Origin: Perkinsus olseni
Taxonomy: Eukaryota; Perkinsozoa; Perkinsida; Perkinsidae
Length of the DNA: 64,000 bases
Assembly (NCBI GenBank): GCA_013115135.1
Contig: JABANP010000119.1
Location: 1 to 64,000, forward strand
Direction of reading: 5' to 3'
Each line of letters opens with the position of its first letter. The first letter of the stretch is position 1. The notes under the pieces were generated by a model that ran no database searches, was not told where the DNA came from, and saw only the letters and a list, made by a program, of their open reading frames with translations. This document shows positions 28,370 through 39,300 of this stretch, one piece after another. The translations under genes and the position numbers were made by a program.

Positions 28370-30089
28370 TTAGGCGGCAAATATGATGCGTAAGAGTGGT
28401 ACTTGAATGATAACAGCATACATGCACCAAGAGCATAGGATGCATCCTATGTACAGGAAGGGTAAAGCAGTAGAGAAACTCATGTCAAAGGGAACAACAA
28501 ACAAGCCAGTGAGGATATCAGCAAACAACCAATGAAAAAGATACACGATCATTCCAACTTTCTGAGCATGTCCAGCGAGCCTCTCGGTCCAGGAGCTACC
28601 CTCATCTCGAGCTGGACCGGCTCTAGCCTGGTCCAACGATAACATAGGAGCGCTAGTCTCCTTCAGTGCCTCTGGTTGAGTCCTCAATCTCATATAAGTA
28701 GGATGCGAGCCTCTCCCGGCTCCCAGTGGCAAAGCATCAGACAGCACCTTGCCCCGGCGTGAAGATTCCTCCCGGCAAAGCATGGCAGAGGGGAAGTCGG
28801 TATTAAGACCACCATCAGTGTAGGTGGCAGCGTAGACTACCAGCAAGAACCAGCACCATGCCCCAATCACGTACCATACGACCAGGGCCGATCGTATTAT
28901 AGACTGGAAATCTCCAATAATAGCCAACATCCTCTCGATGGGTTGGTGTGCCTATTGCTGCTAATAATATAATCAGAAAAGCCTTTACGGTACCAATAAA
29001 ACGTCTAAAGGACTCGGGCATGATGGTATAGCCGTATGGACGATGATTCATTATCCATCGACTGAAGGCGGGATAATAGCGAGCCTGTTCTTGGGTGTTG
29101 TTACCGAAAGTATAGATGATGCCGTAGAAGTACCAGTAGTTGTAGAAGAGTATACTGAAGGTCATGTTAGACCACAGATCAGTACGCTCTCCTACACCAG
29201 TAGCAAACATAACCCAAACTAATAGCAGGCTGCAGGCGATGGTGAAGAGGCGCCTACCCACAGGGATGAGGATAGTATAGACATAGGGCAGCCATATGGG
29301 TATAGCACAGAGGCAACGGGTCCATGATGGACCTATCGAGCAGGCTAGGATACCCCCACCAAGACCAAAGAGGCATACCAAGGCGGTGATGATGAGATAA
29401 CGCGCATTGGTGGCCCATGTATGATGGGGGTTGTTGAACCATGCTATAACAGGATAGTTGATGAGGGAGAGGAACCATAGGGCGGGCAAGAACCATAACC
29501 AACCAACGCCATCACGGAAGGTTGATACAGTCGACCAGTAGAAGCGAAAGAAGCCAATAGCCTGCTCATCTGCTCCATACCGCCACGACCTAGAGATGTA
29601 CGCATCGGGCACAACAACAAGGAGGTAGGCGACCAGCAGGGGTACCAAGAGGCGCTGAGTTCTCTTCAGAACAAAGGTCCAGAGATTGTCTTTGCTATGT
29701 CCGCAAGCAGCACCAGAGAGGCAGAAGAACTGGCCCAGCCCAAACTGCATGAACTGTCTTATTAATACTTGTATTTTCTCGAGTTCCTGTGGAGTGATGT
29801 GCTTCACTGACCACTGTACTGTCACCGCGGTATGGACGAATACCACAGCATAGATGGAACCCGCTCTAATCCAATCTACTGAGAAATCCCTGGGCGGAGG
29901 TGCAGCTGGAGGAGCTGCCTCGAAGCCTGGCCCTCCAGAACCGTACTCAAGATCATCAGTGCCATCATGAGGAGGTATCTGGGATTCTGACGTTAGCATA
30001 CACGGACTCCTGCTGCCCGTGCCACTGCTGGTGCTACTCATTGTACTGCCCGTAGAAGAAGCATAGCATTCATGAGAGGGCGGAAGCAT
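28370..30089 (-). CDS. Acyltransferase-3 family multispanning membrane protein
   Basis: Two exons (30089 to about 28994; about 28956 to 28370), joined across a 37-nt GTAAAG...AATAG intron in phase 0. The N-terminus is a ~70-residue Ser/Gly/Pro-rich cytosolic tail. The membrane part starts with the family hallmark DWIRAGSIYAVVFVHTA, in which the histidine is the proposed catalytic residue, then SGAACG, ten or so hydrophobic helices, and near the end MIVYLFHWLFADIL, the typical YLxHW-type motif. Acyltransferase-3 (OafA/NRF-6/MdoC-like) enzymes move acyl groups onto carbohydrates or lipids across membranes. The exact substrate cannot be told. A ~90-residue polar loop (from TYTDGGLNTD to QKVG) lies before the final helices and is unusual. 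Confidence 0.78.
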
Positions 30090-30987
30090 ATCCTGACGAG
30101 ACTGCTGCTTCTAGAACCACAGCCAAGCTGACCATTGATACACTGTAAGGGAACACGAGAGACGATGCTTGAAAGCTCGAGAGCCACCGTATGATGCTAG
30201 CTCATAGCCTACGATGTCGAGCTTATTACTCATAGCAATGATGGACAATAATACAATGAGAACAAAAACATTAGCAAGTATACAAGAGAATCGGCCCTAG
30301 CTGTTCTTCAACTATGACAGGCTCTCTGTGCTGATGTAGTGTCTTGGATACGGACAGGCAGTCATGATGGCCCATCTTGACGAGGCTCCGTCTCCGTGGG
30401 GGCTGCAGAGCTGTCCGACGGTTCAGGCGGTAATGATGATGCTGGAGGGGGGAGGAGGAGGCAGCATGAGCATGTTATGCGGATTGGGTGCGGGAAGTAG
30501 GGTCTCTGGGTCGCGATGTGGCTGGGCCGAGATCTGAAACAGCCATGCACTAGAATACGAATAACCACCGTATACTGATCTAGTCTCAACTCCGACCTAA
30601 GATACTTTCCGTCATTCCGGCAAACTGAGAAGTTTCAAGGCGTAGCCACAGTAGTTCATCACAAAACGAGTATTCTGGTGTAAATGGCACGATGGTGAGT
30701 GCTCCCAAGCCGTGTACCAAGGGTCGTGCTCCAAGACCACAACTATACTTCATATGATGATAATGACCACGCACAGTAATATCTAGCGAGCTAAATAAAC
30801 CTTCTCCTACTGCTATGCCAATGGTCTTATCATTCCGCGAGGTTAAAATAAGTAGTTGGCGAGTCAAGAACAACACTACGCATCCCAGTAACCTACATCT
30901 GAATCGCGGCGGCTGGTCTGCCCACTGTCCTGGTCTACAATGCTGTGCCCTCTCCCACCATCGGCCACCTCACTCCCTGTGGGCCGC

Positions 30988-32586
30988 TCAATTTGAGAGC
31001 TGACCCTGTCCAATGGAAGAGGCTACGGGTGTCGGGGGACCAGCAGTGGTTGGGGTATGATAGAATGCCTGGACTGCTGCCCTCATCCTCTCATAGTTAT
31101 AAAGGGACTCCCTCAGTCCATCCAGCATACGCTCTAAGTCCGCAACATGTTCTGATACATCCTCCCCCTGCTGTTGCTGGGAGGCCACCCTTTGGAGTGG
31201 TGCAGTGGGGACAGCGATACTATCCGGTCCACCCTCAGCTGGTGGAGACTGCTGCGGTGGTGGTGATGCCTGCTGAGGCGCCTGGAACAAATAGTCGTAG
31301 CGGACGTCAATCGGAGTCCTGAAGTGAGGGGTAGTAGTGAAATGTACTTAGGAAGCACCCTAGCGCGGAACGTCGATAGTATCAGGTTGCTCGAACACTT
31401 ACTTGCAAGTAGGGCACTGTTTGTTCCTCTTCAAATGCTTGTCAATATCACAGGCTTTGGTCTTATGGAAGACATGCATGCAGGGTAGCCGTCGGACGAG
31501 GTCTCCAGGTACAAAGCGTTCAAGACAGATTGGACAAAACTCGTCAGCCCCCGAGCGATCATAATATGACGACGATGATGACGACGACGACGCTGCATCG
31601 GTACTCGTACCCTGCTGTTGGTGATGTGGTGACTGGTCATCATGCTTCATACTGCTGCTGCTGGGTTGCACCGCCGAGAGCACCGTATTAGCCTCTAGCA
31701 TGTCCTTGGTGGCAAAGGGCATAGCCCCATTACGGCAGTCCCTTATATGAATCAAGCATCTTGTTATTGATGACATGAATACCTAACAAAGCGGTGACAT
31801 CAAGCACTGTAATGTCGTTGTGGCAACAATAGACTGACCTTAGTGAGACGAGCCAGCCATTCTATGGCATGGGTCTGGGTAGCAAACCACTGTGGTGCTA
31901 TAGCAACCATGTCCAAGTTCATACCATCGGAGGGGCCACTGCCGGCTGGACCCCCACACTGTGTTAGACGGCAATAACGCATGGTGGTGTTCCAAGAGGC
32001 TGCTGTGTAAGCTATCACCTCATCAGGCAGATCCGCAGAGGTGAGATCGAACTTGGATATGAACCTCAGGTAGTTCTCAGTGGGGTCGAAGAATATTTGG
32101 AAGGATAGTTCCCCTCCACCTACAGGGGCAGGCTGGAACTTACACCGCAATACTAATGTTGTTGAATGGGCTTCTGTATCGTTATCAAGGGCACCAAACC
32201 CAACGGCACGAGCATCACAGGCCACCACTGCCACCATGAGATCAGAAGCATCCATCACGTACCGACCCCAGGATTCATCAGTATTTACTGCTACATCCAT
32301 GCCCTTGCCGGAGGGAACATCACCATTCGCGGTAGTAGTGGTAGCTTGCTCTGTGCCCAGCATGACCGGTACATTCGTTCTTTCTCTTGTCGGAGTTGTC
32401 CGTGACGTGTTGTCGATCAGCGACCCAGCTAGCAGCAGCATTACCGAGAGCATAGCCTGCTAAAGCACACCACAGGCCGCCCAGACCTAGACGTAGCCAA
32501 TGGGCTACCTCAGGACCAACAGAAGAGGAGGGAGGCGACGATGGAGTCATGGTCTGAAGGAAACTGGTGGCAACATACTCTGACAT
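30988..32586 (-). CDS. Membrane-anchored RING-finger protein (putative E3 ubiquitin ligase)
   Basis: Exons joined by frame: ATG at 32586 with a hydrophobic helix (LGLGGLWCALAGYALG); a 94-nt intron (32444-32351) fits best; a ~170-residue region of unknown fold (FQIFFDPTENYLRF, AIEWLARLTK); a 56-nt phase-0 intron (31838-31783); then a Ser-rich linker and a RING: CPICLERF...RLPCMHVFHKTKACDIDKHL...CPTC. The spacing between the second His and the next Cys is two residues longer than the usual RING-H2. After another intron the tail reads TPIDVRYDYLFQAPQQ and ends at 30988. The gene may continue, since a 28-nt intron at 31012 would open another exon and coding-like sequence runs on to about 30586. 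RING proteins recruit E2 enzymes for ubiquitin transfer; location would be an internal membrane. Confidence 0.65.
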
Positions 32587-32694
32587 GACGGATAGAACCC
32601 TCCATGCTCAACTCAAAGCAGGAAGGAAATAAGAAAAAGAATAACGATAACAGGATCACACAGGAATGGTGAGAATGGTAAGGGTTGCTGGGGT

Positions 32695-34427
32695 TTAGTG
32701 GCTAGCCTCCTGCTGTTGTAAGTGTTTGAACTCCATCTCCATATTATTCCGGGCTCTGGTCTCAGCATCGGGCCCACACAAAGCAAACATCGCCTTGTCG
32801 CCGCTGCACACTGATGAAAGGAACTTCGATCGTTGCTCAGCAAACACGCTGGGGCCTCCGACCACGGGCTCGTACTCCTGCCTTATCCCATCAGCATACT
32901 CTTGATAACGGGTCGCAGGGGAGGCTAGGATGAGCAGGTCCAGATCCAGGAAGGCATTGAGTGTCGGGTACTGGGCCTTGGGGTATACAGTTCTACTGGA
33001 TACGTGGTTCTCGGTCGCTAGGATGATGGTCGATACATCATCCCTCAGCTCAGGGTCTATGCTGCCTGCTGCATCTTCACAGAAACTCATCCACAGCTGC
33101 TGACTGGCCTTCTCATTGTTATCGAGGCCCGGCACGTATATAGCATCATGGAACCATGCACAGAGCTCGAGGCAAGTCCTTGAAGGGCCGGCCACCACCG
33201 CTGATGCTGGCAGGGGACCATTACCCGCCCTAGAACACTCAATGTTGTCTAGTATCTCTTTAACCTGCATTGTGAGAATAACCGAACCCAATAGAACTAC
33301 TGCAATGCCGGTGGTATTACATGATTGAGGGTATGATAGTATCGCCACGGTTGGAGGTAGAGGTCCCTTAGTGTAGACCACCAACCATCAATCAACTCCT
33401 CCTGCTGCTGGCATCCCTCCCTGCCATCGAACATGCAAGCCTTTGATACTAGTGCATGCCATCTATCGTACCTACGTTGTAAGTGATGATGAGCCAGGCC
33501 ACTGGCCAAGTAGCAATCGCCCGATTACATGGCAGTCAAGGGCACCTCTCCACCCGCCTTGCCGCTAATATACTCTCTAGTATCAGTGGAGCTTATCTTA
33601 GCATTGTCATCATCAGCATTGGAGCTGTGGCTTCTCAGGTTAACTTCTACTATCGTAACCTCAGGGCACCCAGCCTCCTTCCGAGCCTCGTTCACCACAG
33701 CACCACCCTTGGCTGTCTCCGTAGTGACCACTAAACAATCGAAGTCTCTCAGGGTCCTAGCTGGTCCTATAGGGTCTCTCGTAATATCAGGTATAACGGC
33801 GACCTCGCAGTGCCAGTCGGTTGGTCGTATATCTTGGACAAAGCGCAGGGCCTCCTTCTCTCTTACATGGAATGGTTGTAGTGCCTTAGCAAGCCTTTTA
33901 TGTTGTAACAGCTCACCTGCTACCAACGCTAACCGCAGTGTCTTCCTGGCCATAAGGAAGCTGCGGGTTATAACAGCACGATGGCCAACATGCAGATGGT
34001 CGAAGGTACCAGCAAAGAGGACATGATCGAAGTGGGCCAGTGAGGCCTGGTCCGCTACGGCATGCTCCTCAGAGGCTACTGCTGGCAGCAACACATCTAC
34101 CTTATCCCCATCCATCAACCCCACAGCACCAACTAGAGGGCACTGGGGCCCTCTAGTGAAGGGCAAGGTGTCGTTAAGACGGACTTGGACGTCCAAGAAG
34201 GGATGACCGTGCTCCCCAGCAGCCTGGTATAGACTATCTATAATGTCACATAGGGTAGTGGAATCATACTCCAATCCAAAACGATGTGGTAGGATGCTGA
34301 TTATGAGCCTAGTACGGGCCAGCGGGGCCGCCACTGCCACGAGGGGGCCTAGTGACCATAGGGCCGCCGGTGACGTATCCTTCAGCGTAGATGATGCTAT
34401 GAGAACTGTATCTGCAATGGTGGGCAC
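32695..34427 (-). CDS. Phosphopantetheine adenylyltransferase fused to an HD-type (COG4339-like) hydrolase
   Basis: Exon 1 (to 33529) encodes a eukaryotic-type PPAT, the fourth step of coenzyme A synthesis (ATP + 4'-phosphopantetheine to dephospho-CoA). It has a ~130-residue N-terminal extension as in COASY, then the nucleotidyltransferase motif AGTFDHLHVGHRAVI (~139-153) and the ISSTDTRE motif. A 57-nt phase-2 intron (33528-33472) joins it to a second domain: YDRWHALVS, RYYHTLNHV (across a 56-nt intron, 33320-33265), CAWFHDAIYV, NNEKAS, then FLDLDLLILA and EQRSKFLSSV. That is the His..HD..Asp pattern of predicted metal-dependent HD phosphohydrolases of the COG4339 type. No dephospho-CoA kinase domain is present. 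No in-frame ATG precedes the HD domain and no spacer exists, so one protein is favoured. The start is unclear: the frame opens at 34443 without an ATG, so a short upstream exon is likely. Confidence 0.72.
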
Positions 34428-34449
34428 ATCATCAATACAATGGTGGTAT

Positions 34450-35116
34450 TAGGTAGAGGGACGGTACCATATTGGTACTGCCTAGGCAGTGGCGATGTAG
34501 AAGTGGCTGAACAATCGATTGGTGTTTTCTCGTGTATAGTCGACATTATATGAAGAAACTACTACTAGGGACTCAGCATGCTGCACCACCAGTGGAACTC
34601 AACACTGCAATTGCTGTTGTAGAGTGCAAAGACTATACAGTAAATGGCTAGTTGCAGGGGCATCAGCAGCAGCGGCAGCAGCAGTCAGTGAGTACTCTGC
34701 TGTTGCTGCTACCGCCACTACAAAAGAGTGCAAGGTGGATAGCTGGTAGGATAGTTGAATCTACAGTCGGATCTACAGTTGACCACAGTAACATCATAAG
34801 CAACTGCATCGGAGCCCATTCTTGGCCCATCCCTTGGTGGTATCAAGTTGAGAGGGTATGGATGATCAGCCTCCATGTGGTCCAGGGTGGTGGTGATGAG
34901 GAGGGAGGCCTTCGAGGACGCTACTGGTCTCACTACACCTCTGCCAAAGCTGGGCACCAGTGAGCTTCTCCTGAAAGGGGTTCACCGATCCAACAGTGAA
35001 CAGCAGCAGCAGACACTAACGGTCTTACATAGCCTAAAACCTCCCCCCCAAGCCGTGATGCCTCTGTAAGTGCATGACAGCAGAGGCAGGGGTACCATAC
35101 CCTTCGACGAGCAGTA
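34450..35116. other. Mostly non-coding, possible 3' exons of the F-box/SPRY gene
   Basis: Minus-strand blocks at about 35050-34935 (GEVLGYVRPLVSAA) and 34930-34718 look weakly coding and could extend the F-box/SPRY gene. No independent gene is supported. Confidence 0.35.
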
Positions 35117-36158
35117 CTACGTGTAGTACCTAGCAATGGTGTAGATGATTATACAAGACAGCACCGCTTGCCTACAACCAGAGAAGGAGGAGCTTGGTAT
35201 GGTGATGCTCCGTTCCCACAGTGCCGAGGTGTCGGGCAGCCTCCTTAGGAAGATAACATCTCCAGTATACAAGGACATGCACAGTCCTACGACTACACTA
35301 CCAAGACCACCACCATCGCCTACCACAGTATTGGGTACATGTATAGGGTTGGGCGCCATGCCCACTAGAGCAGTCCCTGTATGGTATATGGTACCAGATA
35401 TGGGGTCAATGGCTATACCCTTACCGCACACTCTACTACGTGAACGATCCACAGTGAGATTCTCACTAGTGATAGAATCACAGAAACCCAGAGAAAAGTT
35501 GCCAGCAGCTTCTTTATTGTAGTGTATCCTGAATGATACCTGTACCCAACATCTATCATCCACATGCAGCGGCAGTAGTGGCGTTGGACTACAGGGGCAT
35601 ACCCCGAGTAACTGAGGTCAGCGTAGCGTGTTGAGCAGCATGAGAGGCGTCTTCCGTATTAGTACCGTAGTAGCGGTGAAGGTCAATCGCTTAGCTGCAA
35701 TCCTGGCAGACCTGTGGTCGAAGAAGAATGCCTTCCGCTGTGATTCACCGATTCCCGATCGGCTGCTGACGGTCAGTAGCTTGGGGCACTCGTCCATAAC
35801 GTGCGATACTGAGAGCGATAGGGATGATTGGACGCGATAATGAGGATGACAAGGGTGCACTACATGAACGCATTTTATTGGCCTTGTCCTTCCACGGTAG
35901 ATCAGGGCAGCCCTGCTGTTTCCGAGCAGCACAGCACCACAGTGACGGTCCACCGAGGTTGATAGGAGCGATACGAAGCCCACTGCACATCCTCTTACAG
36001 ATATCCTCTACCAACCCATCACCTACTGACCGCAGGGTACGACAGGTTAGCTGTGACGTGCAGAGGGATGGGGTATCCAACCACAGTAGTATATGCAGTA
36101 GAACCTCTGTGGGCAGTGCAGTGAGGTGCAGCAGCAGCAGCGGGCTAGTAGGGGTGGG
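35117..36158 (-). CDS. F-box and SPRY domain protein (FBXO45-like)
   Basis: The upstream exon carries an F-box: LPTEVLLHILLWLDTPSL then TCRTLR, the Skp1-binding helix pair of SCF ubiquitin ligases. About 150 residues later a B30.2/SPRY-like domain reads CWVQVSFRIHYN, FSLGFCDSI, GIAIDPISGTIYH and GSVVVGLCMSLYTGDVIFLRR, the usual strand pattern ending in gDvxxFxxN. F-box plus SPRY is the FBXO45/Fsn architecture, which targets substrates for ubiquitination. Intron joins between 36080 and 35560 were not all resolved, and the start lies upstream of 36158 (the frame opens after a TAA there, probably at an intron acceptor CTACTAG). The 3' end may extend to about 34718. Confidence 0.55.
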
Positions 36159-36329
36159 GGAGAGGGGTTACTGAGGGGCATGCATAGGGCATAGAGGGAC
36201 AACTGCATTATCATTACTGATGATGATGGACAGTAAGCATCATTCTAACACGACACTGCGAGGATGGGGCAATAAATCATAAGCTATACTACAGTAACAG
36301 GAGGAAGCGAACAGAATGGTACACAGTTG

Positions 36330-37322
36330 TTAGGAAGGAGGGGCAGGCTCAGGATTATCAAAGTAACTATTGGGTGCTGCGAAGTCGGAATCATCATCAT
36401 CATCCTTACCATCATCATCACTACTGCTGCTACTACCCTCCTCCTCATCATCGTCATCCTTCACATCATCCTCGCATTCCGGCTCGGCATAGACCATAGC
36501 ATTACTAATCCGAGTGAATGGGCATCGGTCGGGGTCACCAATGAGCAGATCAAGTGCCCCCATCGGCAGCCATCCCCTCCCACCGCCGCTGGAGGCTGCT
36601 GCATACACCCAGCCCGTGTAAGTAGCGTAACCTATTGATACCAGCATACCCTCCTCTAGTGGGGTTGGTGGTGATCCAGATGGTAAGGCATCGGGTAGAG
36701 TATACCCGGACACTAGTACCCTTATATCATGAAGGGGTGGTAGAACACGCTGGGCTACACCTATTGAGGCAGTCGTTTCCTCGTCTACCCGCACCCAGAA
36801 CACCCTCACACAGCGACCTAGCTGGGGTGGGGTGTACTTCCGCCACTGCTCTCCGAAGTGCCTCTTCAGCGTAGGCTCCGGTATCAAGGCTCCCGATTCA
36901 AACTCACAGATCCTTGCTAGGCCTAGTTGTACAGCCAGATGATGCGATGGTGCTGATGAGTACACTAGGAAGCTCACTGAGGGGCCTCCATGAGGGGGAT
37001 GATGGTCATAGCGGACAGGGACAGGGTCATCGGGCAAGGGTAGACAGGGCTCAGCAGCACGAAAACAGAAGGCAGTGGTGAATGATACAGGGTCTAATGG
37101 TCCGACACCGAAGCCATCTAGAAGGTAGGGTATACGGTAGGATATGACAGACTCAAAGGCTCCACCACTACTACCATCCTCCACGGCCCTCGAGGGGGGA
37201 GTGGTACACAGTCTGTGCGTTACGAAGAGCAGAGGAGCCGATGAAGGGTAAAGCATCGACTCCTCAACTGAGGCGTCTTCCTCCGGTTCCTCTGTCGTCG
37301 CATCAGTAGTAGGAGGGGGCAT
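36330..37322 (-). CDS. Unknown protein with possible SH3-like module and acidic tail
   Basis: A 330-codon uninterrupted frame from ATG (MPPPTTDATTEEPEED); the frame is open further upstream to 37451 but without an ATG. The middle is non-repetitive and Pro-rich (PYLLDGFGVGPLDPV, RHFGEQWRKYTPP, CVRVFWVRVDEE). A stretch near residues 225-265 (LEEGMLVSIGY, YTGWVYAAAS, RGWLPMGAL) resembles an SH3 barrel. The C-terminal ~50 residues are Asp/Glu/Ser runs. No intron is needed over almost 1 kb, which is unusual here. Family not recognised. Confidence 0.6.
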   Translation of the reverse strand: MPPPTTDATTEEPEEDASVEESMLYPSSAPLLFVTHRLCTTPPSRAVEDGSSGGAFESVISYRIPYLLDGFGVGPLDPVSFTTAFCFRAAEPCLPLPDDPVPVRYDHHPPHGGPSVSFLVYSSAPSHHLAVQLGLARICEFESGALIPEPTLKRHFGEQWRKYTPPQLGRCVRVFWVRVDEETTASIGVAQRVLPPLHDIRVLVSGYTLPDALPSGSPPTPLEEGMLVSIGYATYTGWVYAAASSGGGRGWLPMGALDLLIGDPDRCPFTRISNAMVYAEPECEDDVKDDDDEEEGSSSSSDDDGKDDDDDSDFAAPNSYFDNPEPAPPS

Positions 37323-37516
37323 GGCACTGGCTCCTTCATTGGAGGGTGAGGTTACTGCTAGTGGAGCAGCAGGAGTGGGATAGACTATAGTGAGTAGACA
37401 GGCAATGAACTGATGGTGACGACAATCGACACTGCGGCCCACTCCCCTCACACAACACCCTGTTCACCTCAGAAAGCATGTGATTGTGGCATGGCATGAA
37501 CAACATGCCGCCTCTA

Positions 37517-38903
37517 TCAATGCACAGCACCACCATCGGACTCCATAACTGGTCGTGGTGTAGAGTCCAGGAGCATCCATGGGTGCATCATCAACTCCTT
37601 AGTTGATGGTCTTAGATGAGGATTACGCTGGAGGCAGCGAGCTATGAAATCTCGGCCTATCACCAGCGAGAGTGACGAGCGAGCAGAAGCAGCAGAGTAC
37701 CTGTATCAGACACCCCTGATGGTATGTGAGGGATAGCACTATCGTCCAATGCTATTATATCGGATATATCCTGATGGGGTGTGGTGGTGTACCGAGGATG
37801 GGTGGCAGTTAACATCTCTATGGCCAGGCACCCTAATGACCATATATCACCCTGAATGCAAGTACTACTAATTCGACCGCCACAGCTCCCCGAGAGCACA
37901 CCCTCACCATATCACTACCTTAGCCATCACCCCAGGCTCTACTGACTGGCTAGGGCTGATGCCCTGTAGCTCCGGTGATGTCCAGTAGGCTGCTGTTGCT
38001 GCTTGTGCATCCCGTCCTTCATTGTCTACCACCATACCTGGTATTAGAGGTGGTAATGGCTGACGATGGTGTTGGGTGAAAGGTAGAGCATAACCCTCCA
38101 ATTTAACACTATTATCCATACCATCAAGCATGAGGGCCTGTGAGCATAGATGGCCATGGTAGAGCTCATGGTGGTGCAGCCAGTGTAGGCCTACTAGGGT
38201 GTACCATACGAACTTCCGGACTAGGACCTCCTCCAAACCATGGATGGACTCATCAAGAACGATATCAGCAGCAACATGAGTGCTATTAGCATGACGGAGG
38301 TCCATGAGGAGATCATGTACTGTACCGAGGGGGCACCATTCCGAATACACAACGACATACTTCTCCACAGTGCCTTGGAGAGGGGGCCTTCCTAGACCCC
38401 TAGGTGACGGGGAGAGCACGAGTGCAGGTTGAGGTGGGACAATGTCATAGCCGAAGATGGCGAGGAGTTGTGGAGGTGGCTGCTGCTGCCCTGGTGGGGT
38501 GTTAGTGGATACTTTAGATAGTACTAGATCTAGTTTATTAGTGACCAGCGATAGCTGAGCCTCACTGGTGATAGGGATAGCCCTGATAGCCACTTCGTCG
38601 ACTGGAAGGCAGCACCTTATCATAGAGTGGCCTGCCAGGTAACAACTGAGCTATGTAACCATAGGATGACACCTACCAAGCCGCGGTGTCCATACCCTAG
38701 CCCCATCACAGGTGATACTACCTTTTCTATTATTCGCCATTTAGCATTCCCACCAATGACAATGATGGGCTGAGCATTAGGAGGAGAAAGAGGCTGCTGG
38801 GGGTCTGAGAGGTAGGCCAAGACGGTAGTGCTAGGTGATAGTTGCCATGAACACCTCCATCAGGGTGGTGCTCATCACCACCATCGTCCTCTATTATATC
38901 CAT
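37517..38903 (-). CDS. Pseudokinase (protein kinase fold, catalytic residues lost)
   Basis: Protein-kinase-like in order and spacing: IIEKVVS (degenerate glycine loop region), VAIRAIPITSE (VAIK position with Arg), YVVVYSEWCPLGTVHDLL hinge, FVWYTLVGLHWLHHHELYHGHL where HRD reads HGH, LEGY where DFG should be, YWTSPELQG (APE position), DIWSLGCLAIEML (intact F helix DxWSxG) and FIARCLQRNPHLRPSTKEL...HPW. Loss of the HRD Asp and of DFG argues against phosphotransfer; a scaffold role is likely. Three or more short introns are required (one spans about 38700-38625, another precedes GDIWSLG near 37890). The closest group by the GLH/WLHHH and HPW end is STE/MAPKKK-like, but that is weak. Start ATG at 38903 (MDIIEDDGGDE), stop TGA at 37517-37519. 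Confidence 0.7.
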
Positions 38904-39300
38904 TACACTAGACACAACCTCTGAGGCATCCTCCTACAGGGTAGTAGCATCATCCACACCTACGGGTGGTATCCATCATACCTTCTGTGCCGGCTCCTGA
39001 CTATGCCCATCAGCAGCTGCTGGTACCAGGTGTAGATCATGGAAGGTTGGCATCATTGGAGGTACACCATCGGGGTGGTTATTACCCTACTACTACTGTC
39101 ACTACCGCATACCCCGTCCTCACCCCTACTACCTTCCTTTGCTCCCTACTGCCTTCTGCTGCCTCCATCTGCTTCCTAGTGGCCGGCAGCGGTATTGCTA
39201 CTCCTTCAATACTATGGAGATGACCTTGGAACTGCTCCCTCTCCTCCAGTCGTGATCTCCGTCTCCTGTAGGTATCTATACCGTAGTGCACTAAAATGCC

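Noticed and set aside
32429..32444. 16-nt intron in the RING gene
   Set aside because: A 94-nt intron (32444-32351) keeps the same frame and fits the size of others, so an ultra-short intron is not needed.
33502..33528. 27-nt intron between PPAT and HD domain
   Set aside because: A later acceptor gives a 57-nt intron in the same phase and a more natural junction.
38966..39223. Plus-strand frame between the pseudokinase and the MGC gene
   Set aside because: Ordinary intergenic frame; no motif and on the opposite strand to the whole block.
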